Source: DATIJJ01 sp039936115
Lineage (GTDB): Bacteria > Pseudomonadota > Gammaproteobacteria > DSM-16500
Direction of reading: 5' to 3'
Assembly: GCA_039936115.1 (NCBI GenBank)
Contig: JBDTIZ010000066.1
Span: 1-56,162, forward strand
Length of the DNA stretch: 56,162 nucleotides
The number at the start of each line of letters is the position of its first letter. Positions within the stretch are counted from its first letter, which is position 1. Made by a program: the position numbers and the translations under genes. The notes beneath the pieces are model-generated. The model was not told the origin of the DNA, searched no databases, and saw nothing but the letters and a program-made list of their open reading frames with translations. Positions 18,006 through 26,556 of this stretch are shown here, in pieces.

Positions 18006-20270
18006 TTACCAATCTATTAATTGAGGGAATTCTATCGGCATCGGTGTAAAGGTGTAATTTTTTGGTGGTGTTTCATCTAGAAGATGTTGCACGAAGTAAT
18101 CCCAGTGACGGCGGTTATAATAAGGATGATCGAAAGTCGAGCTGTGATTTTGATTAGGCATAATCAGCATATCAAAATCTTTATTATGTTTTATCAATGC
18201 ATCCACAAATTGCATTGTGGCACAAGGATGTACGTTGTCATCCATTTCACCATGAATCAGAAGTAATTTTCCTTCTAAATTCGCTGCATGAGCCGCATTG
18301 CTTTGTGTTTCATAAGTCGTGGTATCCATGCTGTTGTATTTCTCACCGTAGCTCGCTGGATAACAGCGTAAATCGTGATTTCCTGCGGCTGCTACACCTA
18401 CTTTGAAAAATTCTGGATACATCAGCATGGCACGAGCTGCTGCAAAAGCACCGCCTGAATATCCCGTGATGCCTACTTTATTCAATTCTATGAAGCTATA
18501 TAGTTCTGCCAGCTGCTTAATAGCTGTAACATGATCTGGAATACCGCAATCACTCATGTTCTTATAGGTCATATCATGAAATGCTTTTGAACGGCCTGGG
18601 GTGCCAAAGCCATCAATATGCAGCACGATAAATCCAAGTTCTGCGATGGCTTGAGCTGTCCATTGGGATCTAAATATAGATCCGTACAAAGTAAAATGCT
18701 CAGAGGTTCTATAAACTTGCGGTCCCGGGTAAATATGATCAATAAGCGGATATTTTTTATCGGGATCAAAGTGAGAAGGAAAATATAAATTTCCATAAAT
18801 AGGCGTTATGCCATCTCTTGCTTTTAAACAGATACGTTTAGGCGGGACCCACTTGAGTTTTGCTAATCCAGAGATATCTGCTGTTTCAAGATGCGAAATT
18901 AATTTCCCATCCATAGTTTTTAAATGACTAACAGGAGCTGTGTCGATAGTGGAGTAGGTATCTAAAAAGCAATGCTTGTCTGGAGAGATATAAATGGAAT
19001 GACTAGCATTTTCTTCTGTCAGGCATTGTATCTCTGACCCATCCAAATGGCAGCGAAATAGTTGCTTATAATAAGGATCAATATCTTTGTTGTAACCAGT
19101 GGCGGTAAAATATAGCCAGTTTGTCTTAGCATCATAAAAATGCACTTCTCTTACGTTCCATTCGCCTTGCGTAATAGCTTTTTTAGCAACATTGCTACCC
19201 ATATCATAGAGGTATAAGTGGGCATTACCACTGCGCTCAGAAAGCCAAATTATTTCTTTGCTATCTTCTAAAGCAATAACTTGATGAGGCCATAAAAAAT
19301 GTTGGCTAGGTTCAATATAGGTATCGGCAGTTTCAGTGATAAGTGTTTCTGTTACGCCTGAATGAGCATCAGCTACACACAGCATCAATTGTTTTGATGA
19401 TCGAGTATCGCGTAAAAAATAAATTTTTTGATTATCGTCACTCCACCAAACCCATTTAAATTCAAGAGGAGTTAAATAAGGTGACAACATTGAATCTGAT
19501 TTTATGGGAGTAATTTTCTGTGTCAAAGTGTCAATTATTAATAATTCTGCCATGGGTAAATTCGCATCGCCTGAAAACGACATACGGTAGTTGTGCAATT
19601 CAGGTCGTTGGCTTCCTTCGGGAGAGTTTTGTAGAAGAAAGAGGAAATCAACATTTCGCTGATCTAACTTGTGTGTAACTATCTTATGGGAATCAGCTGA
19701 CCATAGTGCTACTGGCGGGGTAATAGTGTTTTCAAATTTAAGTCGAATCGTGCGTGTATTCGTTTCGGGTGAAGTAGCATAATCAAGATACCTTTCACCG
19801 TCTTTCGTCAGTTGAAAATCTTGATGACTTACCAAATCATTTAAAACCAGGTTATGTTCTTTAATCGACAAAGCCCAATTTTTATCGGGCGATTTTAAAT
19901 ATTCAGGAGAATTATCTTCTTGTATGCAGGTATTTTTTTCAAAATCATAATACCAATTATTTTTTTGATAAGAAAAATGTAATCGCCTTGGGCTTTCATC
20001 CATTGAAAATATATCCAGAGGTAATTGGATTGGATCAATCTCTTGTTTGAGCTGAGTAGAAAGTAAGTTCAATAATTGTTGATACTCAAATATTTTTTCT
20101 GTGTTACCAGACTTAATATCAATTCTTAGCAATGATTTCCCTGTGGCAGTTTCTTGAAAATAATAAAGTGCTTCAGCAGTCCAATAGGGAAATATTGTGC
20201 TATTAAATACACTATGTTGTAGGTTCCAAGGGAGAAAGCATTCTGCACGCTGGTAAACATGGCTATCCAT
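18006..20270 (-). CDS. Dipeptidyl-peptidase IV family serine peptidase (S9)
   Basis: A 754-residue prolyl-oligopeptidase family enzyme. The N-terminal beta-propeller (about residues 40-480) belongs to the DPP IV N-terminal type. The C-terminal alpha/beta hydrolase carries the triad Ser605 (GITGYSGGAF), Asp678 (GEMDDNVHP) and His709 (NQNHSSTF). No signal peptide is visible, so it appears cytoplasmic, which is a departure from the exported DPP IV enzymes. It would remove X-Pro or X-Ala dipeptides from peptide N-termini. The first gene of the peptidase / peptide-binding / sensor-kinase operon, it lies near the HxsA peptide system, so a role in peptide maturation or turnover is possible but not shown. 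Confidence 0.9.
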   Translation of the reverse strand: MDSHVYQRAECFLPWNLQHSVFNSTIFPYWTAEALYYFQETATGKSLLRIDIKSGNTEKIFEYQQLLNLLSTQLKQEIDPIQLPLDIFSMDESPRRLHFSYQKNNWYYDFEKNTCIQEDNSPEYLKSPDKNWALSIKEHNLVLNDLVSHQDFQLTKDGERYLDYATSPETNTRTIRLKFENTITPPVALWSADSHKIVTHKLDQRNVDFLFLLQNSPEGSQRPELHNYRMSFSGDANLPMAELLIIDTLTQKITPIKSDSMLSPYLTPLEFKWVWWSDDNQKIYFLRDTRSSKQLMLCVADAHSGVTETLITETADTYIEPSQHFLWPHQVIALEDSKEIIWLSERSGNAHLYLYDMGSNVAKKAITQGEWNVREVHFYDAKTNWLYFTATGYNKDIDPYYKQLFRCHLDGSEIQCLTEENASHSIYISPDKHCFLDTYSTIDTAPVSHLKTMDGKLISHLETADISGLAKLKWVPPKRICLKARDGITPIYGNLYFPSHFDPDKKYPLIDHIYPGPQVYRTSEHFTLYGSIFRSQWTAQAIAELGFIVLHIDGFGTPGRSKAFHDMTYKNMSDCGIPDHVTAIKQLAELYSFIELNKVGITGYSGGAFAAARAMLMYPEFFKVGVAAAGNHDLRCYPASYGEKYNSMDTTTYETQSNAAHAANLEGKLLLIHGEMDDNVHPCATMQFVDALIKHNKDFDMLIMPNQNHSSTFDHPYYNRRHWDYFVQHLLDETPPKNYTFTPMPIEFPQLIDW

Positions 20271-20478
20271 TTTATTTTCCTGATTCTCTTGTATTTGTGG
20301 GTTAGATTTAAAGATAAATATTAAGGTATATCAACAATAACTGAAAAACTTCTACAGGAAGCGCTGCACGAAGCTAGCTCCCTTTAAAATAAATAAACGT
20401 CAAATTTTACACAATTATTTAGTGATAGTAAAATTGTAAAAAATATCAATAGATGCAGCTAATTACGGGGCTTTTCAT

Positions 20479-20512
20479 AGGCAGATATAGCATTTGAATG
20501 CTATATCTGCCT
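20479..20512. terminator. Perfect 15-bp stem-loop, probable terminator of the response-regulator gene
   Basis: AGGCAGATATAGCAT (20479-20493), loop TTGA, then the exact complement (20498-20512). It begins 15 bp past the stop of the 20527-21450 gene. T-richness lies on the plus-strand side (ATTTCTTAATTT), so the direction is uncertain. The stretch 20271-20478 shows no gene. Confidence 0.55.
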
Positions 20513-20526
20513 GATAATTTCTTAAT

Positions 20527-21450
20527 TTATACCACTTCGGAGTTAACTGCCGCCCAAACTAATTTCTCGTCATTCATTACCGAATTCGCAGGGTGTAAGA
20601 ATCCATCCCACTCGCTCGCAGCTATTTGCCAATATTTTTGATGGCCAAAGAATGGTATAACATTACCTTCTTGCAGCCGATTTATTGTCTCATTTGAGCC
20701 TTCATCATCTAATGCTAATTTAGATAACTCTTGCAGGTGTGCTCTATCTCTCACAAGCAAGTACTTCTGCTCCGAATTTTTATTTTTTAATAAAAAATTC
20801 CCATCAGTGTCAGTTAGACAAAATGACACAATATTATTGTCTCGAATATACTGTTTAAATTCTCTAATGAAATGATTGTTACTAAGATAGCTGAAATCAG
20901 GCATGTTTGTTACTAGACCGCTTAACGAAGAAAAATATTTCCATTCCAATTCTAAAGCAGTTTGTTGAAATTTATTCATGAAGTCAGGATCGTCTTTTCT
21001 AATGTAGCTGTCTACTAAGCCGCTATTAAGTGCATCTACACCAATTTTATAATCTCTCTCGCCAGTGATTAATGCCTTTTTCATGGGTAAATGTTGAATT
21101 TCTTTTAAAAAATCTAATCCATACATTTCTGGCATGTGATAATCAACAAATAGAACGCTAACATCATGTTGAGCTGAGTTCGTTATTGTCTGTTGAAGTG
21201 CATCAATCTGAATGTTGATAGTACGCTGCGTAGTTGGGATTGCTGCGGTTATATCTAAAGTGGCTACGTGATCCTTGGTTAGCATTACTTTATATTCGTC
21301 TAGCAAATAGCGCATTGCCTGCTTAGGTGAATTATACCCTGAAAAATTTTTTCCATGCATTTTTAATAGAATACTTTCTGTAAAGCTTTGGTCGTCATCT
21401 AAAATTATTTTCCGCATTGGGAATAAGCAGATAGGAATTGCTGTGGTCAT
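20527..21450 (-). CDS. Response regulator with unusual receiver insertion
   Basis: A 307-residue protein. A receiver domain begins with the acidic pair in KIILDDDQSF, has the acceptor Asp in VLFVDYHMPEMYG, the Thr in LITGERD and the Lys in YIRKDD. Between the second and third strands about 50 residues are inserted (around residues 45-95), which is not normal for receivers. The C-terminal 120 residues (from about 185) contain a strand-rich segment (FCLTDTDGNFLLKNK) resembling a small PAS-like fold and no known DNA-binding domain. It overlaps the XRE gene by one base (TAATG), so the two are coupled, and the XRE protein may be its output partner. It may receive phosphate from the kinase at 14384-16519. 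Confidence 0.78.
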   Translation of the reverse strand: MTTAIPICLFPMRKIILDDDQSFTESILLKMHGKNFSGYNSPKQAMRYLLDEYKVMLTKDHVATLDITAAIPTTQRTINIQIDALQQTITNSAQHDVSVLFVDYHMPEMYGLDFLKEIQHLPMKKALITGERDYKIGVDALNSGLVDSYIRKDDPDFMNKFQQTALELEWKYFSSLSGLVTNMPDFSYLSNNHFIREFKQYIRDNNIVSFCLTDTDGNFLLKNKNSEQKYLLVRDRAHLQELSKLALDDEGSNETINRLQEGNVIPFFGHQKYWQIAASEWDGFLHPANSVMNDEKLVWAAVNSEVV

Positions 21451-21920
21451 TATTCATCCTGAGGCTTTTTCATCGCCGATAATAGTTCTTGCATTTGGAT
21501 TGTTGTTTTGAGGAGGTTTTTAGCATTCAGCGGCAGCAAAGGTAAGATTTCTGCTGTGAGTTCTTCACCAATTAAATTAGCCGAGAGTGCTTTTTGATAG
21601 CCATCGACTAGCGTAGGTAAAAGATCAGCTAAAATGCTCGCAATAGTTTTGATAGTGGTGAGTTTGCTATTAAGACTATGCAGAAGAGCGCTATCAATAA
21701 CCGCCTGATTATTTAACGGGGTTATGCCAAGCAACTGATCCAGACTTACGCCAAAATACTCCGCTATTGGTTTTATAGTTAAAACCTGCGGATTTTCGGT
21801 TACGCCAGTCATCAAACGATAAACGACCGGTTGGCCAACCCCTGTTTTTCTTCCAAGTTCTGCGCATTTGATGCCCTTCACTGACATAAGGTAGGAGAGC
21901 ACGCTTGATAAATTATTCAT
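21450..21920 (-). CDS. XRE-family transcriptional regulator
   Basis: A 156-residue protein. The N-terminal Cro/CI-type helix-turn-helix spans about residues 5-65 (MSVKGIKCAELGRKTGVGQPVVYRLMTG), with the common C-terminal extension of that domain (IKPIAEYFGVSLDQLLG). The remaining 90 residues are helical and rich in Leu and Ala and may serve for dimerisation or partner binding. Translational coupling to the response regulator suggests a joint signalling output. It is transcribed from a consensus promoter (21956-21984) and faces away from the biosynthetic operon, so it may control that operon or the divergent gene at 22241. Confidence 0.85.
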   Translation of the reverse strand: MNNLSSVLSYLMSVKGIKCAELGRKTGVGQPVVYRLMTGVTENPQVLTIKPIAEYFGVSLDQLLGITPLNNQAVIDSALLHSLNSKLTTIKTIASILADLLPTLVDGYQKALSANLIGEELTAEILPLLPLNAKNLLKTTIQMQELLSAMKKPQDE

Positions 21921-21955
21921 ATTATTCAGTACACTGAGTTTGTAATTATATTTGC

Positions 21956-21984
21956 ATTATATTTATGTTTATATGATATGTCAA
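21956..21984 (-). promoter_or_regulatory. Consensus sigma70 promoter of the XRE / response-regulator pair
   Basis: On the minus strand, TTGACA (complement of 21979-21984), a 17-nt spacer and TATAAT (complement of 21956-21961) match the consensus exactly. It lies 36 bp upstream of the ATG. Confidence 0.75.
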
Positions 21985-22090
21985 CATTGCTGATATTTTG
22001 TTTTGAAATACTAATCAAGCCAGCATGCACAATAGAATTGGCTGGTTATCCGATAAAATAGCTTCATAAAATAACATTATGAAAAAAGTG

Positions 22091-22128
22091 TTGACATCGC
22101 AATCATAGATTAATATGCTTCAAAGCAT
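22091..22128 (+). promoter_or_regulatory. Divergent promoter with palindrome over the start region
   Basis: TTGACA (22091-22096), a 17-nt spacer and TATGCT (22114-22119). The inverted repeat ATGCTT-CA-AAGCAT (22115-22128) covers the -10 and start region and could be a repressor site. It would drive the gene at 22241 and possibly the operon after it. The remainder of 21921-22240 shows nothing else. Confidence 0.5.
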
Positions 22129-22240
22129 AATATATTACTCATATATGAATTAAAAATGCATATAAGTTAACTTTTTGATTTCACACGTATATAGGGCTGC
22201 GAGAGCCTAGGATGTGTTTAATCGTGCTCTGAGGTGTGCG

Positions 22241-22549
22241 GTGTCATTTATTGATAAACGAAGCGATGTGGCGTCGCTTACTAAAAAAATAAAAAAGCTA
22301 CGGGTTAAAAATATTAACGATTTAGTAACAATTGAAGTCTTATCAGAAGCCATTTTCAACGAATGGGTAAAGCTGAAAATAAAATATCAAAAAAATTTGA
22401 TACGTAATTCATCAAACAAGAGGAGGCAATATTTTAAGTATGAGGCAGAAGTTGAAATAATTTTTGGGTTGATGTTTTTGTTAAATGAAAAAATTACTAA
22501 TTCAATTATGGCGACTGTGAATAATGATAAAGACGAAACAATAAAATAA
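22241..22549 (+). CDS. Small hypothetical basic protein before the biosynthetic operon
   Basis: About 102 residues, not recognised. The sequence is basic and helical (LTKKIKKLRVKNINDLV) with a hydrophobic patch in EVEIIFGLMFLLNEK. I chose GTG 22241 because GAGGT (22231-22235) lies 5 nt upstream; the frame extends to a GTG at 22214 with a poor ribosome site. It lies between a divergent promoter and the dikinase gene at 22740. The 190-bp gap after it (22550-22739) is AT-rich and may hold a second promoter. A regulatory or acyl-carrier-like role is not supported by any motif. Confidence 0.5.
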   Translation: MSFIDKRSDVASLTKKIKKLRVKNINDLVTIEVLSEAIFNEWVKLKIKYQKNLIRNSSNKRRQYFKYEAEVEIIFGLMFLLNEKITNSIMATVNNDKDETIK

Positions 22550-22739
22550 GTATGCGTCAAGTCTACTCGAGAAGAAAAATTTTTTGGATAACTAACTCAG
22601 CTTGTTTTAAATGAAAGAGTATTAAATTCATATTATCTATTAATAAAAAGGAGCGTGTGCAGATATTAAATTAATAAGAAGTATTTAGAAACATAGATCA
22701 AAAACATAAACGTAATTAAAATAAATCTTAGGGAATATT

Positions 22740-24422
22740 ATGCAAATTATAAAAAAATTTGAAACACCAGGCCCAGGCGTTTGGGAATTGGATAACTCTC
22801 ATTTTTCAAGACCAATGAGTTTGTTTAGCAAAGAAATGTTTACCACTAGTTTAGTGCAAGGACTTAAAGAAGGAACTAATCGTTATGGGTTAGCGCTTAG
22901 TCATTTAGCATATGCAATGGTTAATGGTTTTTTCTATAAAAAACCTGTTTTATGCGGAATATCTGATGATCATTATGGTCCACTTCCTAGAGACTTATTC
23001 GAGAGAAATTATATTTTAAATAGATTAGAGGTTGGTAAAAAAGCATTAGAAACCAAACTTTGGCGTGAAGATTTAAAAAAATGGGACAATGAAGTAAAAC
23101 CAGATTCGATAAATAGAAATAAGTGCTTGCAAGCAATATTACCTCATTCATTAAGTGACACAGCTTTAATTCAACATCTAAAAACATGTTACGAAAATGC
23201 GCTAGAAATGATGTATCGACATCATGTATTTACAATTCCTGCCGTATTGCCGATAGGATTATTCGTGAGCAAAGTCCGTGAATGGACTGGTTTGCCTTCT
23301 TCTGAATTGCTCTATTTACTTAAAGGCTCGACTCCAATTTCTAAGGGTGCAGCTGATAATGAATTAGATAGTATTGTTACATGTTTTAAACGCGAAAGGA
23401 TTTGCCCGGAAAACTATGTTGGGGAATCAGCGTTAGACGTATTAAATGATATCAAATCGAAATGTGATCCGATCACAAAGCAAGCGCTAAATAGCTATCT
23501 AGATTTCGTCAATTACAGATTAATCACTGGATATGACGTTACAGATAAATTTGGCCTAGATATGCCAGACTTAATTGTCAGCAATATATGGAATCGTTAT
23601 TTGCAAACTAATAATACAAATAGCGATGTCTCATTGCATGAAAAAACAGAGTATGTCCGATCGAAAGTACCAGCTATTCATCAGAATGAATTTGATTCAC
23701 TTTTAATTGAAGCAAGAATGATTAATCGATTAAGAGATGAGAGAGGAATATATAACGATGTATTAGGAACAGGTCTAGCAAGACGTGCAATTTTAGAAGC
23801 AGGGAAAAGGCTAGAAGAACAAAATTGTCTGCCTGATCGCAATCTTCTTTTACATGCATCTTATGAAGAAATTATTGTGCTTCTAAATGATAAGACATCC
23901 GCATTAAACAATGAGCTTGTTGATCGAGCAACATGGTTTGAAAATCACACAGTTGATGATGCGCCACTAATTTTAGGCGGCGAATCAGTATCAAAGCCGC
24001 CCATATCAGCATTTCCGGAAATTGCTAGACCTGGAATGATCGCTTTATTTACTGCAATCGGAGAGATTTACGATAGTTCAGAAAATAATGCTAAGAAAAA
24101 TGAATTAATTTCAGGCACTCCAGTTAGCTCAGGTGTTTATGAAGGAACAGCAAGAGTTATTTGTACTACAAAAGATTTCAATAATCTAATGCAAGGTGAT
24201 GTCCTAGTAACAAAAAATACTACGGCTGCATTCAATGCAATTTTATCTTTGCTCGGTGCAATTATAACTGATAGAGGTGGCCAATTGTCACATGCTGCAA
24301 TTGTGTCAAGAGAGTATGGCATTCCAGCAGTAGTTAGCACAGGAAATGCAACGCAAATAATAAAGGACGGGGCTAGGGTTAGAGTAGATGGAATCAAAGG
24401 AACTGTAGAGGTTTTATCATGA
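22740..24422 (+). CDS. Dikinase-type protein: substrate-binding region plus phospho-histidine domain
   Basis: A 560-residue protein. The C-terminal 110 residues are a PEP-utilising mobile (swivelling histidine) domain: GTPVSSGVYEGTARV, then GDVLVTKNTTAAFNAIL and the phospho-acceptor motif GGQLSHAAIVSREYGIPAVV with His518. The N-terminal 430 residues are helical and resemble the substrate-binding part of rifampicin-phosphotransferase-like enzymes more than the PEP-binding barrel of PEP synthase, which is missing. The ATP-grasp half is encoded by the next gene, overlapping by 4 bp. Together the two would transfer a phosphate from ATP via His518 to an unknown small molecule. This is the first clear gene of a nine-gene plus-strand operon. 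Confidence 0.8.
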   Translation: MQIIKKFETPGPGVWELDNSHFSRPMSLFSKEMFTTSLVQGLKEGTNRYGLALSHLAYAMVNGFFYKKPVLCGISDDHYGPLPRDLFERNYILNRLEVGKKALETKLWREDLKKWDNEVKPDSINRNKCLQAILPHSLSDTALIQHLKTCYENALEMMYRHHVFTIPAVLPIGLFVSKVREWTGLPSSELLYLLKGSTPISKGAADNELDSIVTCFKRERICPENYVGESALDVLNDIKSKCDPITKQALNSYLDFVNYRLITGYDVTDKFGLDMPDLIVSNIWNRYLQTNNTNSDVSLHEKTEYVRSKVPAIHQNEFDSLLIEARMINRLRDERGIYNDVLGTGLARRAILEAGKRLEEQNCLPDRNLLLHASYEEIIVLLNDKTSALNNELVDRATWFENHTVDDAPLILGGESVSKPPISAFPEIARPGMIALFTAIGEIYDSSENNAKKNELISGTPVSSGVYEGTARVICTTKDFNNLMQGDVLVTKNTTAAFNAILSLLGAIITDRGGQLSHAAIVSREYGIPAVVSTGNATQIIKDGARVRVDGIKGTVEVLS

Positions 24423-25225
24423 GATTAGTTAAATTGAAAGATGCTATAGAAGAATCGGAGTTTGGTGGTAAAGCAGCGAATTTAGCTAAGGGTATAAAGG
24501 CTGAATTACCTGTTCCTGACGGTTTTGCACTGAATACTGTATTCGTGAATAAGATTTTAGAAAAAAACACTTTAGCAACAAATAATCTTAAAAGCGCATT
24601 TGAAGATTTAAATTCAATGGTGGCAGTCCGTTCATCTGCGACTGGGGAAGATTCTAAAAATGCAAGCTTCGCTGGACAATATCTCACTATGTTAAATATC
24701 AATTCCTTCGAGCAGTTAATTGAGGCTATTGAAAGCGTAGCAAACTCAGCGTTAGAAATTTCTGTATTAGATTATAGAGAAAAACTCGGTTTAGCTCAAA
24801 AACCACAAATGGCAATTGTAGTGCAGAAACTAATCGATGTAAAAACAGCAGGTGTTTTATTCACTCGTAATCCTATCACCCAAGCCAAAGAATTTTTGGT
24901 TGAAGCTTCATGGGGCATAGGAGAAGCAGTTGTAGCGGGATTGGTTATCCCAGATTTCTTTAAATTAAATATTGATGGAGAACTTGTAGAAAGCAAAATT
25001 GGTATTAAAGACAAGGCGCTAAATTTGAATTTAAACGGTGGGTTAGATGAAGTATCCATTGATAAAGTTCAGGCTGTCAGATCTTCATTGACTAATAATG
25101 ATTTAAAAAATCTGTATCAATTAGCTAATGCCTGCAAAAGTGTATATGGAGATGACCTGGACATCGAGTGGGGAATTACGAATGGCAAAGTACATCTCTT
25201 GCAGTGTCGCTCCATAACAACTTAA
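24419..25225 (+). CDS. Stand-alone ATP-grasp domain of a split dikinase
   Basis: A 268-residue protein covering only the pyruvate-phosphate-dikinase / PEP-synthase ATP-binding domain. It has FGGKAANLAKG near the N-terminus, the nucleotide-binding motif VAVRSSATGEDSKNASFAGQYLT, VVQKLIDVKTAGVLFTRNP, and the end motif DDLDIEWGITNGKVHLLQCRSI. In single-chain relatives this domain precedes the substrate and histidine domains; here it is a separate gene placed after them, a split and reordered form. It must work with the 22740-24422 product, whose stop it overlaps (ATGA). Confidence 0.85.
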   Translation: MRLVKLKDAIEESEFGGKAANLAKGIKAELPVPDGFALNTVFVNKILEKNTLATNNLKSAFEDLNSMVAVRSSATGEDSKNASFAGQYLTMLNINSFEQLIEAIESVANSALEISVLDYREKLGLAQKPQMAIVVQKLIDVKTAGVLFTRNPITQAKEFLVEASWGIGEAVVAGLVIPDFFKLNIDGELVESKIGIKDKALNLNLNGGLDEVSIDKVQAVRSSLTNNDLKNLYQLANACKSVYGDDLDIEWGITNGKVHLLQCRSITT

Positions 25226-25262
25226 AAATATTTTTTGATTTTGTCTGGATTAGGATAAGAAA

Positions 25263-26525
25263 ATGTTTGATAGATTTTACACGACAGCTAGTAATAATTA
25301 TTTATTACTAGCATGTATTTTAAGTTCTATATTAGTTCCATTAAACTCAACAATGATAGCTAGTGCATTACCAGAAATTGGTAAAACATTTAATGTTAGT
25401 CTGAGTTTTCTAACAATATATCTTATTGATGCCTATTTACTAGTTAATATACTGTTACAGGCAGTTGCTGGAAGAATGGGTGATATTTATGGGAGACATA
25501 TTGTATTAAATGTCGCACATTCATTAATAATTCTCGGCAGCTTGTTTGCATTGGTAAAATTTAGTTTTAGTCTGCTGGTGGTCGGACGAATACTTGTGGC
25601 GGCTGGCGGTTCTATTATCGTACCTAACACAATAGCTTTAATCTGCGAAACTCAAAATAATATTCGCAAAACGTATATGCTAGGGATTGCAAATAGTGCT
25701 TTCTGTTTCTCGGCAGGTTTTGGTCCATTGATAGGAGGAATCATTACTCATTTGTATGGTTGGCAATCAATTTTTCTTATTAACATTCCCTTTTTATTGT
25801 TCTCATGGAGTTTGATAATAAAAAAGGAAAGTTTTAAAAATGAAACAATCAAAAGGACTACTGAAAACTTTTCAAGTTCAACATTTATAACGAAAAAAAT
25901 TTACAAAAATTACCAGTTCATCATTGGTAATGCACTAATCTTTACTCAAAATGTAATTTTATATGGGTTGCTTATCGCAGTCCCATTTTTGTTATCAACG
26001 GCTTTTAATGAAAATTCATTTGAAACAGGTCGGATTATATTTCTAATGACGATTTTTATGGCCATTTTTACATTTTTAATGACGCAAGTTAGATCGGAAA
26101 GCAGGAATGTCTTCTTTTTGTTAGTTGAAATATTTTCAACTTTTACCGGACTTGTTTTATTGTATTTTTCTCTAAAAGTAGTATCACTAGATATTTTGTT
26201 GATTGCCTTGTGCTTAATTGGCGCTAGCATAGGAGCTGGTTACGCATCGGCTCAATCATTAATTTTGTCGGCATCACTACCCGAATGCAGAGGTTTTGTC
26301 TCAGGTATAACGTCAATGATCAGATATCTTGGTGGAATAACTGGCATAACAATCTTCTCAATAATTTCCGCAACATTAAATATTGAAAACATAATAATGC
26401 AAAGTCGAATATGTGCATTAATTTATGCTTGCATCAGTGCATTCACTTTATTAGTGCTATTAGCTCTCGTATTAACAAATCTTAAAAAAGATAATGATAA
26501 TTTTTTAATTCCAACCTTAAATTAG
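25263..26525 (+). CDS. MFS exporter, drug:H+ antiporter type
   Basis: A 420-residue integral membrane protein with about 12 hydrophobic segments. The motif A-like loop (GRMGDIYGRHIVLN) and the motif C-like segment (GFGPLIGGIITHLYGWQSIFLINIP) mark it as a drug:H+ antiporter of the major facilitator superfamily. The N-terminal SSILVPLNSTMIASALPEIG is typical of the DHA2/QacA side, although the helix number suggests a shortened form. In this operon it is the likely exporter of the product or signal molecule. It follows the split dikinase by 37 bp. Confidence 0.88.
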   Translation: MFDRFYTTASNNYLLLACILSSILVPLNSTMIASALPEIGKTFNVSLSFLTIYLIDAYLLVNILLQAVAGRMGDIYGRHIVLNVAHSLIILGSLFALVKFSFSLLVVGRILVAAGGSIIVPNTIALICETQNNIRKTYMLGIANSAFCFSAGFGPLIGGIITHLYGWQSIFLINIPFLLFSWSLIIKKESFKNETIKRTTENFSSSTFITKKIYKNYQFIIGNALIFTQNVILYGLLIAVPFLLSTAFNENSFETGRIIFLMTIFMAIFTFLMTQVRSESRNVFFLLVEIFSTFTGLVLLYFSLKVVSLDILLIALCLIGASIGAGYASAQSLILSASLPECRGFVSGITSMIRYLGGITGITIFSIISATLNIENIIMQSRICALIYACISAFTLLVLLALVLTNLKKDNDNFLIPTLN

Positions 26526-26556
26526 TTGTTCTGAATATTATATATAGGAGTAATAA

